Shown piece by piece: positions 11,343 through 23,348 of a stretch of DNA of 64,000 bases. The notes beneath the pieces are model-generated. The model had not been told where the DNA came from and ran no database searches. It saw nothing but the letters and a program-made list of their open reading frames with translations. This stretch comes from Euborellia annulipes (taxonomy: Eukaryota > Arthropoda > Insecta > Dermaptera > Anisolabididae). Numbering within the stretch: position 1 is the stretch's first letter; every line of letters begins with the position of its first letter. The position numbers were made by a program, and so were the translations under genes. The stretch lies in NCBI GenBank assembly GCA_023213315.1, contig JAKCPI010031546.1, positions 62,001 to 126,000 of the forward strand, given 5' to 3'.

Positions 11343-11489
11343 CTACCTCCACGATTCCAAATTTGAACCACCTCCTCTATGAGTTATTTTTGAAATTTTC
11401 TATTTTCTCTTTCACCAATTACTGATCATCTGATTTCAAGAAATTTCATAAGTTAAATTTTTAAATTGTTGAATTTAAAATATATTTTA

Positions 11490-11895
11490 TCCGGATTGAA
11501 GATTAATGAGTGATGCCGAGAAACAAATAATAAAAAACACCACCATGACGCTGTCTTTTCGGCAAGGATGTAGGGAGGAAAAACAAAAACAAGGGTTTTT
11601 TATTGTCAAATGGCTTTCTTGATGCAAAAAAACCTTGAATGTAATTGTAATGTTAACGGAGTGTAATATGAGGTACAACAATGTCTTTACTCTAATGTTG
11701 AAATTGTAAACTATTATAAATATTTTTGTTAACATTATGATTTTTCCAATTTACTCTGAAGAAGAAGAGCCTTTGTGCCTTTGAAATATTGGGAATAAAA
11801 CTCATTTGGGAAAAATAAAAAACCTTTGTTTTTGTTTTGCCTCCCTACATCCTTGACAGCGTCATGGTGATGTTTTGAATTTTATCCGGATCATT
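11490..11895. repeat. Inner palindrome, about 400 bp
   Basis: Left arm 11,490-11,605 (TATCCGGATTGAAG, ATGACGCTGTC, AAGGATGTAGGGAGG) is inverted at 11,810-11,895 (CCTCCCTACATCCTTG, ACAGCGTCATGG, TATCCGGAT). The loop holds CTGAAGA and TTTGAAA words that may be a decayed copy of the hammerhead-like motif. Confidence 0.6.
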
Positions 11896-12479
11896 GAACA
11901 GAAAGAGTCTTATAAAAATCAAATTTTAAAAGATTATTCTGGTATTCTTCACCTTAACAGCTGGGGAATCTCAATCATTCCTAATCAGGGAACTCAATTT
12001 TTAACGACTTATTCACTCAACGGAAGTCAGTCTTTAAGTAAAGAGTAACTGTAAAATAATGTATTACATTTTTATTATTCTTATATTTTCAATAAATTTT
12101 TGAAGAAATTAATAGACTATATTTGTAATTATATGATGTTTAAAGAGTTTTGTCAGCCATTTTACAATTTTTTAAATGGGGAAGGGGGAGAGGTGTGGTC
12201 TCTGACCAGAGGGGATTGCAATTTGCAAATCAGGATGAATGGCAGAAATGCATGCGCTCTTTTTGCACAACCCTCTTTTCTCTCCCTCTCTATTTATTCA
12301 AGTACGTCTGACTATTTACTATACTGCTTTTTTTATTACATAAAAATTCATTTAGTCTACTTTATGATATTTAATAAATTTGGACGAACTATCTCATTAA
12401 AATTCATAATATTAGACGGGCATCTAACAAGTTCATTTTTTTTAAAACGAATGAATAATAGCAACTGTAGGATTTAATT

Positions 12480-12665
12480 GCATTTTCTGAATGGTTGAAG
12501 ACCCATTTGCTTTAGTGGAGTGGAACCGGACCCTTCGGGCTAAGGGCCCTGAATCCTGAGATCGCGCGGTCACTCGACTTGACCGTCCCGTTTCGGGATT
12601 TGTTTAATCAGAGAACTTGGACGCTGACCCCAGGTCACGGGACTCTTAGCTCCCATGGGAACTAT
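12480..12665. other. GC-richer block of unknown nature
   Basis: Contains CCGGACCCTTCGGGCTAAGG and GACCGTCCCGTTTCGGG, which can form short hairpins. There is no open frame and no match to the repeat families seen here. It may be an older transposon remnant. The flanks 12,313-12,479 and 12,666-13,017 hold nothing recognisable. Confidence 0.3.
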
Positions 12666-13072
12666 CCTACATATTCATCCATTCTATATTCTAACATTTC
12701 ATTAGAAATATAAATAAATGCGTTAACGAATTTTTTCCCCTACTTATCATTTATGAATCAAAAGAATGAGATTTTTTCCCCTTCAGGGTATTGCAAAGTC
12801 TATTTCTAATTCCCATGAAAGATATATTGATTCTTCTTTTAAAATTAACGGCACCTTTTTTTTATATTTTAAAATTTTAAGTTTCCTTTCAAATTAGCTA
12901 CGCAACTCCCTCTGCTACTGAAATTTAGAAATCTTGTAGGGCCTATATAGTTTTTAGATTTTAGTTAATATTAAAACTGAATATGTCATTTAATAACAAT
13001 ATTGTTCAAGTGATTGAGCAGGCAGCCAGGAAGTAAGCCTCTACGAAATAAAACTCAAGAGTAGTGTAGAAA

Positions 13073-13115
13073 GTTTCGGCTTTAATTAAATAACGCCTTC
13101 CTCAGTCCATTTTCA
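13073..13115 (-). ncRNA. Hammerhead-like motif, P1 copy 1 left arm
   Basis: On the minus strand: outer strand TGGA, CTGAGGA, one extra A, hairpin GGC...GCC, then GAAAC, TTTC and the decayed outer strand TACA. The core CTGANGA and GAAA are intact. Stem I has one mismatch compared with the better copy at 54,869. Catalysis is untested. Confidence 0.35.
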
Positions 13116-13178
13116 AGAGTATGAACTCAAATGACAGTGTATTGAGCCAAATGACATTTGAGTTCATACTCTCGAAAA

Positions 13179-13225
13179 TATACTGAGGATGGCGTTATTT
13201 AATTAAAGCCGAAACTGTCTACACT
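13179..13225 (+). ncRNA. Hammerhead-like motif, P1 copy 1 right arm
   Basis: CTGAGGA (13,183-13,189), extra T, stem II GGC/GCC (13,191-13,193 with 13,208-13,210), GAAAC (13,211-13,215), TGTC. Stem I is weak here, so this copy is probably decayed. Confidence 0.3.
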
Positions 13226-13389
13226 ACTCTTGAGTTTTATTTCGTAGAGGCTTACTTTCGGGCTGCCTGCTCCATTACTTATTATTTAAATACAACAGCC
13301 TGTTCACAAATTATGTCATTTAATGTATTTTTTAAATTAAATTAAATTATTATTCCAAATAAGTATGTTTAGACGGACATATTTTGTTT

Positions 13390-13650
13390 TTAAGTCATGT
13401 ATTTTTTCGTAATATAAAAATAACAATTGAATCTTTTTTTGATATACTCAAAACCAGATACACTCCCCCATTATATAGATTTTCAATAATTCTATCATCA
13501 ATATGCTCTTTCCATTTCTCCCTCACCCTTTCAAAAAAAAAAAAAAAAAACATTTGGATCATTTTCAAATACAATGAGGTTTCTTCACTACAAAGAATTA
13601 ATCTTTTGCTCTTAAATAAAATTATAATTATTTCCATCTCAAATCTTTTA
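13390..13650 (-). other. Protein-like open frame of unknown origin
   Basis: A minus-strand frame contains the segment ERVREKWKEHIDDRIIENLY, whose composition is more protein-like than the A/T background. It is interrupted upstream by an 18-base homopolymer (about 13,532-13,550). I recognise no family. It could be a remnant of a transposable-element ORF or of an exon. Confidence 0.2.
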
Positions 13651-13860
13651 AATAAAATACACCTGCTTTCTTGAATTCCATCTATTTAAGTGTAATCTTC
13701 ATGGAGTTTTATTTAAATAGACTCGATGTTTTGGAAATTTGCGTTTAAAAATTCTTTGTTAATAAAATTATACTTTATTATTAGCCCTAGCTGTTTTAGA
13801 TGGGTGGACAGATTATAGAGAAAGTAAAGTTCCCACTCGGCTTAATAGACAAAGACCCTA

Positions 13861-14812
13861 GGGGCAGCCGCATAGCTAGCCTTTGAGGGCGGAGGGGGCG
13901 AACCTCAACTAGGGCGCCGTTTTTCGTTCGACCTTTTTTTTACTTTCTCTTACCTATGTATATATGTAATATATATATAGAGAGAAAGTATTGGATTCAT
14001 GTCAAAAATTCGATGTCGAGATTTTGATGGATCTTCACGTTTTGAGGTCCCCTGAATCCAAAAAAGTGGTTTTCGCGACATGGTCTGTCTGTGTGTGTGT
14101 GGGTGGGTGGGTGTGTGTGTGTTCAATTTTAAGCATGAAGGAATTGAGCTACGAGGTTGAAATTTTATATTTAAGTTAAACACCCCCCGGGACCGGGAAA
14201 ATAAGCTTTTAATCAAAATCGGCCAAAGAGTACTAGTACTTTACTGATGTACTTTTTCAGTTTTTTTCGATTTTCTCAAAATTTGCTCCAACGATTTTTT
14301 TTTAAATTCAAAAATCAATTATTTTTTAGATGCTCTTTAAAATGTATATTCTCATTTTGCGATTGAAATCTTCTGAAGACCACTTTACTCTTGTACTTCA
14401 TAGGGAAGATAGGAGAAATGGTTGCCATGGTAACAAAATATAAATATTTTCCCATACTTATAAATTTTACATCTGAATTCAAATGTTCCGTACTGTCGGG
14501 AACTAAATATATGTCGACACGAAAAATCTGGTGTGACAAGCACAGTACACAACTTTCGATTACCGAAGGTAAGAGAAAGTTGTGTGCTGTGCGCCAGTCA
14601 CACCAGATTTTTTTTTAGTATTCGAATCTCTTTCGAGCTTTTTTTTGTAATTTTTCTCCGGTTTTGTGATATAAAATGAATTTATTATGAAATTACAAAA
14701 AAAAAGCCGGAGATTTTAGGAAAAAGGGGATGCGCGAGGGGCGCCAAAAGCTTGATTCGCCTTGGGCGGAGGGGGCGAGCGCCCCCCTTCGCCCCCACCT
14801 GGATACGCTACT
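13861..14812. mobile_element. Composite: GC-ended MITE interrupted by a Fam-1 element
   Basis: Left piece (GGGCGGAGGGGGCGAACCTC, AACTAGGGCGCCGTTTTT) and right piece (GGGGCGCCAAAAGCTTGATT, GGAGGGGGCGAGCG, ACCTGGATACGCTACTG) are the two ends of one element, also present at 26,283-26,530. A complete Fam-1 copy is inserted between them. Confidence 0.55.
13941..14612 (+). mobile_element. Fam-1 non-autonomous element, complete copy
   Basis: About 670 bp. Left end is a hairpin TACTTTCTCTTACC/AGAGAGAAAGTA. Fixed tracts follow: TCGATGTCGAGATTTTGATG, a GTCTGTCTGTGTG microsatellite, AAATCGGCCAAAGAGTACTA, TTGCCATGGTAACAAAATAT. The right end is a larger hairpin between CTGGTGTGAC and GTCACACCAG with inner arms CACAACTTTCG/GAAAGTTGTG. 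There is no coding capacity. Hairpins at both ends distinguish it from ordinary inverted-repeat MITEs. Confidence 0.75.
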
Positions 14813-14890
14813 GTGTGTGAATATGTGTGTGTTAGTGTGAGTGTGAATGAGAAAAAAGTGTGAATTTTTTTTTATTCTAAAAAAAAAAAA
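14812..14890 (+). repeat. SINE-B tail fragment
   Basis: TGTG-rich tail ending GAGTGTGAATGAGAAAAAAG, the 3' end of SINE-B as in 32,583-32,640. Confidence 0.55.
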
Positions 14891-17800
14891 TTCAATATCA
14901 AGGACTATACTATTAAAAATAAGAAAAAGATAATTACTTTTTCATAAAGATGCACCATAATAAGTTGGCAAAATTCATTTGAAGAAATCCATTCAGGTGT
15001 TGGTTTCTGCTATCGCTCGCTTACTATCTAAACAAAAAAATCTCAAAATGTTAAATAAAAAACTCATATTCAAAATTAATTCTCTTTTGATGAATTAATT
15101 ATGAATACAAGTTGACATCCTCGGCTGAAAAATAAAATGGGAAACATTTATTTTTTTTAATAGTTTATACATAGTTTTTACATAAAAAATATTATTTTAA
15201 ATACACAACACAAATTCACACATTTAAGCTTCTTTTGAAGAGGTTGAGGCGTGGAGGCGTCTTCTTCATAAAGTATTGCCTTTGTTGATCTTCATAGAGT
15301 ATGCCTTTGTTGATATGTATTCTTGGTCTTCATAGTCTTCGAAGAATGAATGTTCGTACTTCACTCACAATTCTTCCTTTTTATTCTTCGCATAAAATGC
15401 ATAAAAATCAGAAAAGAAAGATCATAAAGATCTTAAAAAAAAAGCTTTAGAAGTGCAAAAATTGCATATTCATTAAGTGTGACCACTCTCCCAAATTCAA
15501 ATATCATTGTTGTTTAAGTGAAGCTAAGCTAAAGGGACCTATATTTAAATATTATTGCGCCCGGGGAGAGTGATCCCCCTCACCTCTATCATTCCCTAAT
15601 ATAATAAAAATCGAAAGACATGCATTTAATTTTGGCCGAAGAGAACTTTCATAGGCCTAAGGCCTAATTAATTTTGTCCGAATAGAAGAAACTTGTTGTA
15701 TTTTCATTGGACTTATCATCTTAACACAAGGATCCGAACTGAACTGAGTACTGATGATGAAATACCTGCCTAAATCTAGTAATCATTTATCGAAAGGTTG
15801 TTATTACTCTCCACAAGAGAATCTTTATATTCACTTGCTGTTCGAAATCAATGTGATCAGAATCAAGAATCCAATGAAACATGACAAGTTTCGGTTTTTG
15901 AGTTATATCAAAAATAAAAAAAAAATAAAAAACAAGAACTCGTCTCTTCCTTCCAAACTCTAGACTGCCTAACGGGGGTAAACAGTGATTTTTGATTGCA
16001 TGCTGATTTTCTAGCGAACGGAAATCCGAGAGAGCTCAAGTTTACAAAAAATATTTACAAAAAAATAATGTCCCTTAATTCTAACAACAATTGAAATAAT
16101 AAAGCAGAATAAAAAAATACAGTAGATCCATTGACATTTTAAAGTTTCAATAAATAGAGAAAAAATAAAATTTGGTTTCGTTGATATGATGAGAAAAATC
16201 TTTTGTATTTGTTCTTAAATAGAAATTCTTAAAATATTTTTATGAATTCGACTCATCCTTAAACCAAGGATTAAGTGGTGAGGTAAATAAATAAAAAATT
16301 TTTAAAAATTTCAAAATATATCAAATAAATTTTGCTCCTAATAAATTGAATAAGTGTTTGCTTATTAAAATTTTATAATTTTTGTGAGTTTTCTTTTATC
16401 TAATAAAGTTCCAAATAATTCAGAAGGACTTGTCGGGACTTCTTTTAATGATTCACACTCATGTCACATATAAATTAATATTCAACCATTAAAGGAATTT
16501 ACAAATTAATTTAGAGCATTTGGAGTTTGATCCAAGGACTCTATATAAAGAATTGCAAGTTAACTTGTATATGGCATTTGAATGTGAACTGCTGATGAAG
16601 AAGTGCCTAAAATACTTCAAAAAAATTATGAAACAATTATTAAATAAATTTTATACTAAGAAAAATTATAAAATTTTAATTAGCAGTCACTTAAGTCAAG
16701 GACTGACTGTATATATAATTCAAATAAACCATTTAAAATGTAAAAAATATGATAACTATAAATTTAATTTTTATTTTGCTTTTTACAATTTTTACTTATA
16801 TAACTATTGCTTGCGGAAGAAGAGTAAAGAGACAATGGAGTTATTATATATAAATCAAATTCTTAATTAATTATAAAATTGAACATTTTACATTTACAAG
16901 ATAGCTACTTTCGAAGAAATTTTTCAAACAAAATAAAAAATATTAATTTTATTAAATTTAAATAAAATTAAATTAAATTATTTTTTGTACTGAATCTCTA
17001 AATTTGTAATCTTTTAAGCATTTGAAACTCCCATTTTTTTTTAGACTTCTTGGCTTTACTCGTTTTTCGCAAGCAATAATAAAAATAATAAAAATAAGCG
17101 GATCTGAGGGGATTTAGGAGTTGAAAAAAAAACCCTTCGAAATTAAAAATTGACAAAAACAAATTTTAACAAGTCTAAAAACAAATTTTGAAAATTAAAC
17201 ATTTAAATTTATAGAAACCGTCCCCTTCATCATCGATGACAGGATCTGCTTATTAAAAATAAAGAGGAGACTCAGATTGGTAAAAATATTTGCAGCCAAT
17301 TAATAAATTTTGTAGCAAAATTGTTTAGTTTTGGTTTTTGTGTTTATATTGATATTATAAGCTTTATTATGTGTATGTGTAGTTTAAAAATGGCTGCTTC
17401 AATTAATTAATTTGTTTAACTTTTTTGATGAAATTTCTTTAATTTGAATATTTGATTCAAAATATAATTTTTAGTTTGTAAATAAAGAATTAAAAAATCT
17501 AAATGGGCCTTATGTCCATTCCTACTCCTATAGAGAGGGCATGTAAATACCTTGTTTCATTTCCATCCTCCATTTCCATCGAATCGCTCGAAGAATACAC
17601 TGAAAGAGAAGCCCTGAAGCTAAAAACCCACCCTTTCTTCATTACCTATTAGCTAAATGTTTGCCAGAATGGCAGAACACACCTTATAACTTGACGACTT
17701 GGTGATCTCGCAGAAAGGCAGAAAGGCAGCAAGGAAACCTAACCTAAAGAGGAAGAGAGTTTGGGGCCTAAAATACCTATGTGTGTGTGAGTGTTTGAGA

Positions 17801-19129
17801 GGAAGGGTAGGGAGGTAGAGGATTGAGAGAGTTATTTTCATCTTTAAACTTCATTTGAACTGAAAATTGAATTTTATAATCAATTTTTATAAAATTTTCA
17901 AATATCTATAATTTTGTTTTTTTATATATAAATTGATTTTTTTTTCTTTATTTATTACAATTTTTATTTTATTTATATATAAAAAAAATCACACGGTATA
18001 AGAATGATTCGGAAAAAAATAGAAATCTACATAATTTATTTAGAGAAATTAGTAGTTTTAGGTAAATGATGAAATTTTAATAAAAAAAAAATGAACTTTA
18101 ATAAAAGAATATAGTAAAAAAATGAAAATAACCAAGTTGCAAATCAGGGTTCTCAACCACCGCGCATTGCAATTGCACCACGAGATGTTCTTTTTTATAT
18201 AAAAATTAAATTTATTTTTATTTATTTATTTCATTTTTTTTTTTTTTTTTTGTAATTTAAATATAAATTACAACATCACGATGGACAAGTGCAAATATGA
18301 AAAAAATTAAAGATATTCCCGTTCAGAAGAAAAATGAAAATTTCTTAATTATTTTTATTATTAAAGTAATAGAATCATAATTTGTCTTTGAAAATGTTAA
18401 TCGTTTTTCGTTTATCCGTTTTATGAATACAAAAATGAATAAATAACGGTTTATAATTGAAAATAAGTTGGGAACCACATGACTTACATAATATATGTGT
18501 GTGAGTGTGTGTGTATATGTGCGAATTCTCAACTATTGATCAAAATCTAAAAAAAATTTTATTTTTAAATATTAAACTTTTTAAGTTTATCTTTGATTGT
18601 AAATTATTATTGTTGTAAAAAGAATTTAAGTTTTTTTTTTTTGTCATCTTACATTACAGATACACTTGAGTTGAAGAACTAAAATTGTCATCAGTCAACT
18701 TAAGTTTGGTGATTTTTTTGGAAAAATTTAGTAAGAGAACATAGTTTCAAGTTAATCTAATTTAAAGAACATAATATTGTAATGATATATTGTTCCTTTA
18801 TTAGAAATTTGAAAAAAATATCACCAACTATATGGTTTATAATATTTTTTCAAATTTTTAAGATTGGCCTAAATATCATATCGATATTAATTTTGACATC
18901 AAACTAGCGCTGTTATTAACAATTTCTAAAAGAATATCACTTGACTCTTTTTGACTGTAAAAATTTAAGAAGAGCTCAACTCTAGTTAAACTGTAAAAAA
19001 TCTGAGTCTCCTTTAATATAATCGCTGGGCTTACTTCAAGTTCCTTGAGAAGAGAAGCTCAGTAGAAAGACTAGAAGAGAAGATCAGTTGCTACTCGAGA
19101 AGAATTGTTGCAGCAGAAGCGAGGCTCAC
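14891..19129. other. Long AT-rich stretch, no gene recognised
   Basis: Contains A/T tracts, short tandem words (GTATTGCCTTTGTTGATCTT near 15,270), a low-complexity frame at 16,520-16,870 that I do not believe, and a mixed-composition block at about 17,560-17,830 with a minus-strand frame and a TG microsatellite. If the candidate exons at 19,130 and 6,029 belong together, this is intron. Confidence 0.4.
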
Positions 19130-19187
19130 TTGTTACTCCAGAAGAGAGGGCAGAAGTCAAATCAATCTCATGAAAGTAGACCGGGAA
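19130..19187 (-). CDS. Candidate internal exon of an unrecognised gene
   Basis: On the minus strand a strong acceptor (pyrimidine-rich TTTTCTTTTCTTTCAG, AG at 19,189-19,188) leads into 19 codons, FPVYFHEIDLTSALSSGVT, plus one base, then a good donor A|GTGAGCC (GT at 19,129-19,128). It starts in phase 0, as the end of the candidate exon at 29,276-29,367 requires, and leaves one base, as the candidate at 6,029-6,156 requires. Without splicing, the frame continues about 19 codons to a TAG. I know no homologue; the case rests on splice signals and phase. Confidence 0.35.
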
Positions 19188-19265
19188 CTGAAAGAAAAGA
19201 AAACGACAGTAATTAATAAAATGTAATACATTTTTGGATAGTTTCGCTAAAAAACTATTTCAGCT

Positions 19266-19296
<31 letters not shown>

Positions 19297-19771
19297 CAAT
19301 GCTTTCTATAATAAAAATATAAATATAGGCAATAGAAAGTCAAATTTGTTTTATTGAAAATTAATTTAAGAAAAAAAAATTACCAGCTGACTCGAAGAGT
19401 AATGTCCTTCATCATTCGTGTATAAAGTAATAATAACCCCCCAACTTTTTATATAAGTCTCGTTCTGTATGATGATGCCTGTTTAGGTAAAATACAGCAT
19501 CTGGAGATTGAGTCCGAGAAATATTGTCCCATAAGTTCAAGGACTATCTGAAAAAAAAAAAATTTAATTAAAAGTTTGAAAACATTCTAGAATCAGAAGC
19601 AAATTAGTATGTCCCCCCTCCCCCCCCCCAGTGGACCAAAAAATACTATAATTCTCTTTATTTATTTTATTTTTAGATAAAAAATTACAAATTCCCTTGA
19701 CACACTAATGCATAACAGGGTGCATATAAAGAGAGAAAGTATTGCGATCATGTAAAAAATTCTGTCGAGAT

Positions 19772-21245
19772 TTTTTTTTTTTTTTGGAATGGGTGCATAA
19801 GGTCCGAAGACCTATAATGACCAATAGTCACATGCAGCCAGGAAGAAAATAAAAACAAAAGGAGAAGCATAAAGGGGAAACTCAACTGCGGGAACTGAGA
19901 AGATGCCTGTTGAGGTTAGACTTGAAAGTCTGAAGATTGTAGGTTTTGGGGAAGATAGACGCAGGGAGCTTGTTCCAATCACGGGAGGTCATGGGGACAA
20001 AGGAAGAATGAAATTTATTTGTTCTGTTAGTCGTGATCTGAACAGCATAGGGATGCTGGGAAGATGCCTCTCTTGTGTTCCGTGAATATGTTGCATTGGG
20101 TGGGATAATTGATTTTAATTCGGCAGAGCATTGACCATGGTAATACCTGTAGAAGAGAGATAGTGCAGATACTCTTCTTCTATGATCTAGTGACTGTAGG
20201 GATGCAGTAAGGGTAGAATCACCTATCAGTCTAATTGCACGCCTCTGTATGGCTTCCAAGGAGGAGAGAGCGTCTTTCGACGCCCCTCGCCAAAGGTGGG
20301 AACAATATTCAAGACACGGCCGAATTTGGGCTTTATAGAGGATTAGGAGTTGTTGGGAGGAAAAGTAACGCTTCGTTTTGAATAGGAAACCCAATTTCCT
20401 TGCGGTAGATTTAACCACAGAAGAGATGTGGGTGCTCCAGGAGAGATCAGATGTAACTGTCACTCAACTGTCACTCCCAGAACAGAAAATGAATCTTTGA
20501 ACTCGAGACTATTATTGCTGTAAATAAGGGGAGGGCAAATCCTATTTTTTTGTCTAGAAATTAAACAACATTGGGTTTTTTGGGAATTGAATTTTACTTG
20601 ATTGAGGTTTCCCCATTCCTCCAAGAGACCAAGATCATCATTTATCGACGACACAGCCCCCAGACGACCAATGGATGAGGTTTCACCAGTCCTGACTGAG
20701 TGCAGGGTACTGTCATCAGCAAAGCAATGAATTGGGTTGGAGGTTACTCCCATGAGATCGTTAATGTACATAAGGAATAGGGTGGGAGAGAGGACAGAAC
20801 CCTGGGGAACACCTGCGTTGATTGAATGCGGAATAGAAGACACACCGTCGACTACAACCGAGATCTTTCGCTCCGTTAGAAAGCTCTTGATCCACTGGCA
20901 CAGCTCAGAGAATAGGCCAAAAGATGGAAGTTTAGCATAAAGATTTTTATGCCATACCTGGTCGAAAGCCTTCGAAATGTCAAGAGCAACTGCAATAGTT
21001 TCCCCTTTCATTTCCATGGCTTTGTTCCAGAGGTGTGTGACAAAGCTCAAAATATCCCCAGTCGAACGAGCATGCCTGAAACCATATTGCCTATCATTCA
21101 TCATTCCGCAATGTTCCAGATGATTTAAAATTTGAATGTTGAGGGCTTTTTCCATAATTTTGGATAGTATGGAGGTTATTGCGATTGGGCGATAGTTGCT
21201 GGGAAGAGAGGAGACACCTTTTTTGGGAATGGGTTGAAAATTCGC
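19772..21245 (-). mobile_element. 5'-truncated non-LTR retrotransposon (LINE), CR1/jockey-like
   Basis: Minus-strand insertion with its poly(A) tail (T-run at about 19,772-19,785) at the left and a 5' truncation at about 21,245 that starts inside the reverse transcriptase domain. A short direct repeat ATTTT flanks it (GAGATTTT on the left, CATTTTGATGG on the right), which fits target-primed insertion into the Fam-1 sequence GAGATTTTGATGG. The superfamily assignment comes from RT motifs only. Confidence 0.75.
19882..21245 (-). pseudogene. Reverse transcriptase fragment of the LINE, frameshifted
   Basis: Reads from RT block 1 (PIPKKG, NYRPIA) through QYGFR, ALDISKAFDQVWH, the GVPQGSVLSP block and the catalytic FADD box (CFADDSTLHS), then the thumb and C-terminal domain with PCLEYCSHLW, IQRRAIRLIG and TSRDWNKLP. 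The second half is in another frame: the 11-bp direct repeat AACTGTCACTC at 20,455-20,465 and 20,466-20,476 shifts the frame exactly where VLGVTV should continue into the next strand. Endonuclease and ORF1 are absent because of the 5' truncation, so it cannot mobilise itself. The apparent start [12 protein letters not shown] of the long frame comes from the Fam-1 flank, not from the LINE. Confidence 0.85.
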
Positions 21246-21836
21246 CATTTTGATGGATATACATGTTTTGAGCCCTGAGTCCAAAAAAGTAGGTCTCGCA
21301 AATTGGTCTGTCTGTGTGTCTCTCTGTCTGTGTATCTGTGTGTAACGATTTTTAGCATTGAGGAATTGAGCTACCGGATTTAAATTTTATAATTAAGTTA
21401 GATACCCTCCCAGACACTCAAAATAAGCTTTTGAACAAAATCGGCCAAAGAATACTAGTACTTTACTGATGTACTTTTTCAGTTTTTTTCGATTTACTCA
21501 AAGTTAGCTCAAGCGATTTTGATTAAAATTCATAAATCAATTATTTTTTACATGCTATTTAAAATATATATTCTCATTTTGCTCTTGAAATCTTATGAAG
21601 CACACTTTACTCTTGTACTTTATAGGAAAGATAGGAGAAATGATTGCCATGGTAACAAAATATAAATATTTTCCCATGTTTATAAAGTGTACATCTTGAA
21701 TTCAAATGTTCCATACTGTCGGAAACTAAATATATGTCGACACGAAAAATCTGGTGTGACAAGCACAGGACATAACTTTCGATTACGAAGGTAAGAGAAA
21801 GTTGTGTGCTGTTCGAACAGTCTCACCAGATTTTTT

Positions 21837-23311
21837 GAAATAGTTTAAGATAAATATGTCATCTTGGATTTATAGTTAAGTAGGTTAATCGCTCCTCATT
21901 ATATTATGCTTATAATAAATTTAGGTCTATATTAAAATCTATTTGTCATTATAAAATTGATGATAAACCAAGCTTGTATTGATTCGTTTTTTTTTAGGAG
22001 CTCTATAAAGAATTTCCAGATTTACATATTAGATAATGAAGAAGAGATTGACCCCTATGTGGGTATGCTACCCCCGCCGCATAAACATAAATGCAGAAGA
22101 GATGAGATGAGAGCGAGCGATGTTTAATCTCTCTCCCTGGAGTCTGGAGAAGGGCATCCACCCCCGCTCGGTTTCTGATAAAGCAACTGCTTCAAGGGCC
22201 TCTTTATAGATTTTCCGTTTAAAGTGGACCAGCCCTTATTTCGATAGCGCCTTTTAGCCCTTCTGTCAGGACGCCTTTAAAAAAATAGCAGCTTTAAACG
22301 TTAAAAAACTCAAAGAGAAATTATTAATTAATTTATGAAAGACACTTCAAAGGCATTCAGTGGTCATCATATTAATGACACCCTATCACCTCCGGCAAAT
22401 TTAAAAAATTAAAATTCAAAAGATATAATGTAAAGGAATAAAAATTTCTAATTTGCTATTTTGCAAAGAATAATCCATTGAGATGCTATGTAGATTACAA
22501 CAAATAGTTGTATGTTGACAATAATAATCTTTATTTCGTTTGAATTGGATTCACATTCCAGATAATTCGATAAAAAATTTTTAACCAATAATAAATATGC
22601 CTTAATAATTAGCTATATTGTTAGAATGAATAATTGTAACAATCACTTAATATAATTGAAAAAGAGTCAGCCATTGCAGGAGCTTCTTTATAAAAAAATT
22701 ATTTTAATGAGATATAGCCATTAGTTTATTCAGAGCTGAAATGAACTGAGATATCATTAGTAAATCAATATACACGAATTTATATACAAAATTCATACAT
22801 ATGTATAGCTCGATTTATTACACAAGGCTGACTCCATTGCTTCACTTAGCATTAAATCACTATAGTCATCTTTCACTCGCTGAAATTATAATAATAATTT
22901 ATAGAGTATATTACCCCAAATACCTAAAATACTAAAAAATTATCCATTTATATTTATACATACAGACTGTTCCAGGTTTTTTTTAGGGGGAGGGGATCAG
23001 AAGAAGTTGAGAGGTAGTGGCGCATTCAAGAAGGGAAGAGTAATGGAAATAAAGATTTATTATATTTTAACCGAATTCAAATTAGCACTAATTAATAATT
23101 TATCTGGGAGTCGGACCTCTAGTGAGAATATAGATAAAATAATTGATTAAAATCAATCCAACTTGATCAATCATCAAATGAATCAATCAATCAAAATCAT
23201 TTCATGAGTTGAATTTTAAATTCCGAATAAAACAAAGTAAAATTACTCTTTTTGGTAAATTAATTTTTTTCTGTTTATAATTTAATTAATAGAGATTCAG
23301 GTAGAGCTAGT
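21837..23311. other. AT-rich DNA with one GC-richer block
   Basis: The block at about 22,035-22,290 (GACCCCTATGTGGGTATGCT, GGGCATCCACCCCCGCTCGG) is the only non-A/T segment; no open frame with splice sites was found. The rest is A/T tracts and TTGATTGAT-like tandem words at about 23,140-23,200. Confidence 0.4.
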
Positions 23312-23348
23312 AGGCAGCCAACAAGTGATTAAAAAAAAACTCTTGATT

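Larger units (their letters stand above)
10450..12312. mobile_element. Nested fold-back region bounded by inverted repeats
   Basis: Outer arms at about 10,470-10,635 and 12,160-12,310 are inverted, diverged copies (shared words GAGGTGTGGTC, GCAATTTGCAAATC, GATGAATGG). Inside lie two further palindromes: 10,692-11,342 and 11,490-11,895. Open frames in the arms are mirror images created by the palindrome and are not genes. It resembles a fold-back transposon that collected further fold-backs. Confidence 0.6.
13018..13272. repeat. Palindromic repeat P1, copy 1
   Basis: Inverted arms share GAGCAGGCAGCC at the outer ends and ACTCAAGAGTAGTGTAGA, TTTCGGCTTTAATTAAATAA and GAGTATGAACTCAAATG inside. 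Each arm carries one hammerhead-like motif. A second copy is at 54,828-55,080, and the outer ends resemble those of the palindrome at 23,312-23,510. Confidence 0.75.
19725..21836 (+). mobile_element. Fam-1 element split by a LINE insertion
   Basis: Left remnant (AGAGAGAAAGTATTGCGATC...TGTCGAGATTTT) and right remnant (TTTTGATGGATATACATG...GTCTCACCAGATTTTTT) join into one normal Fam-1 copy when the interior 19,772-21,245 is ignored. The right side keeps the microsatellite, CGGCCAAAGAATACTAGTAC and the terminal hairpin. Confidence 0.75.

Noticed and set aside
16520..16870. 116-codon plus-strand open frame
   Set aside because: Composed of Lys/Asn/Tyr/Phe codons typical of chance frames in A/T-rich DNA; no splice sites or motif.
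20460..21284. Full-length gene starting with [12 protein letters not shown]
   Set aside because: The first residues are translated from the Fam-1 flank; the coding part is a truncated LINE reverse transcriptase.
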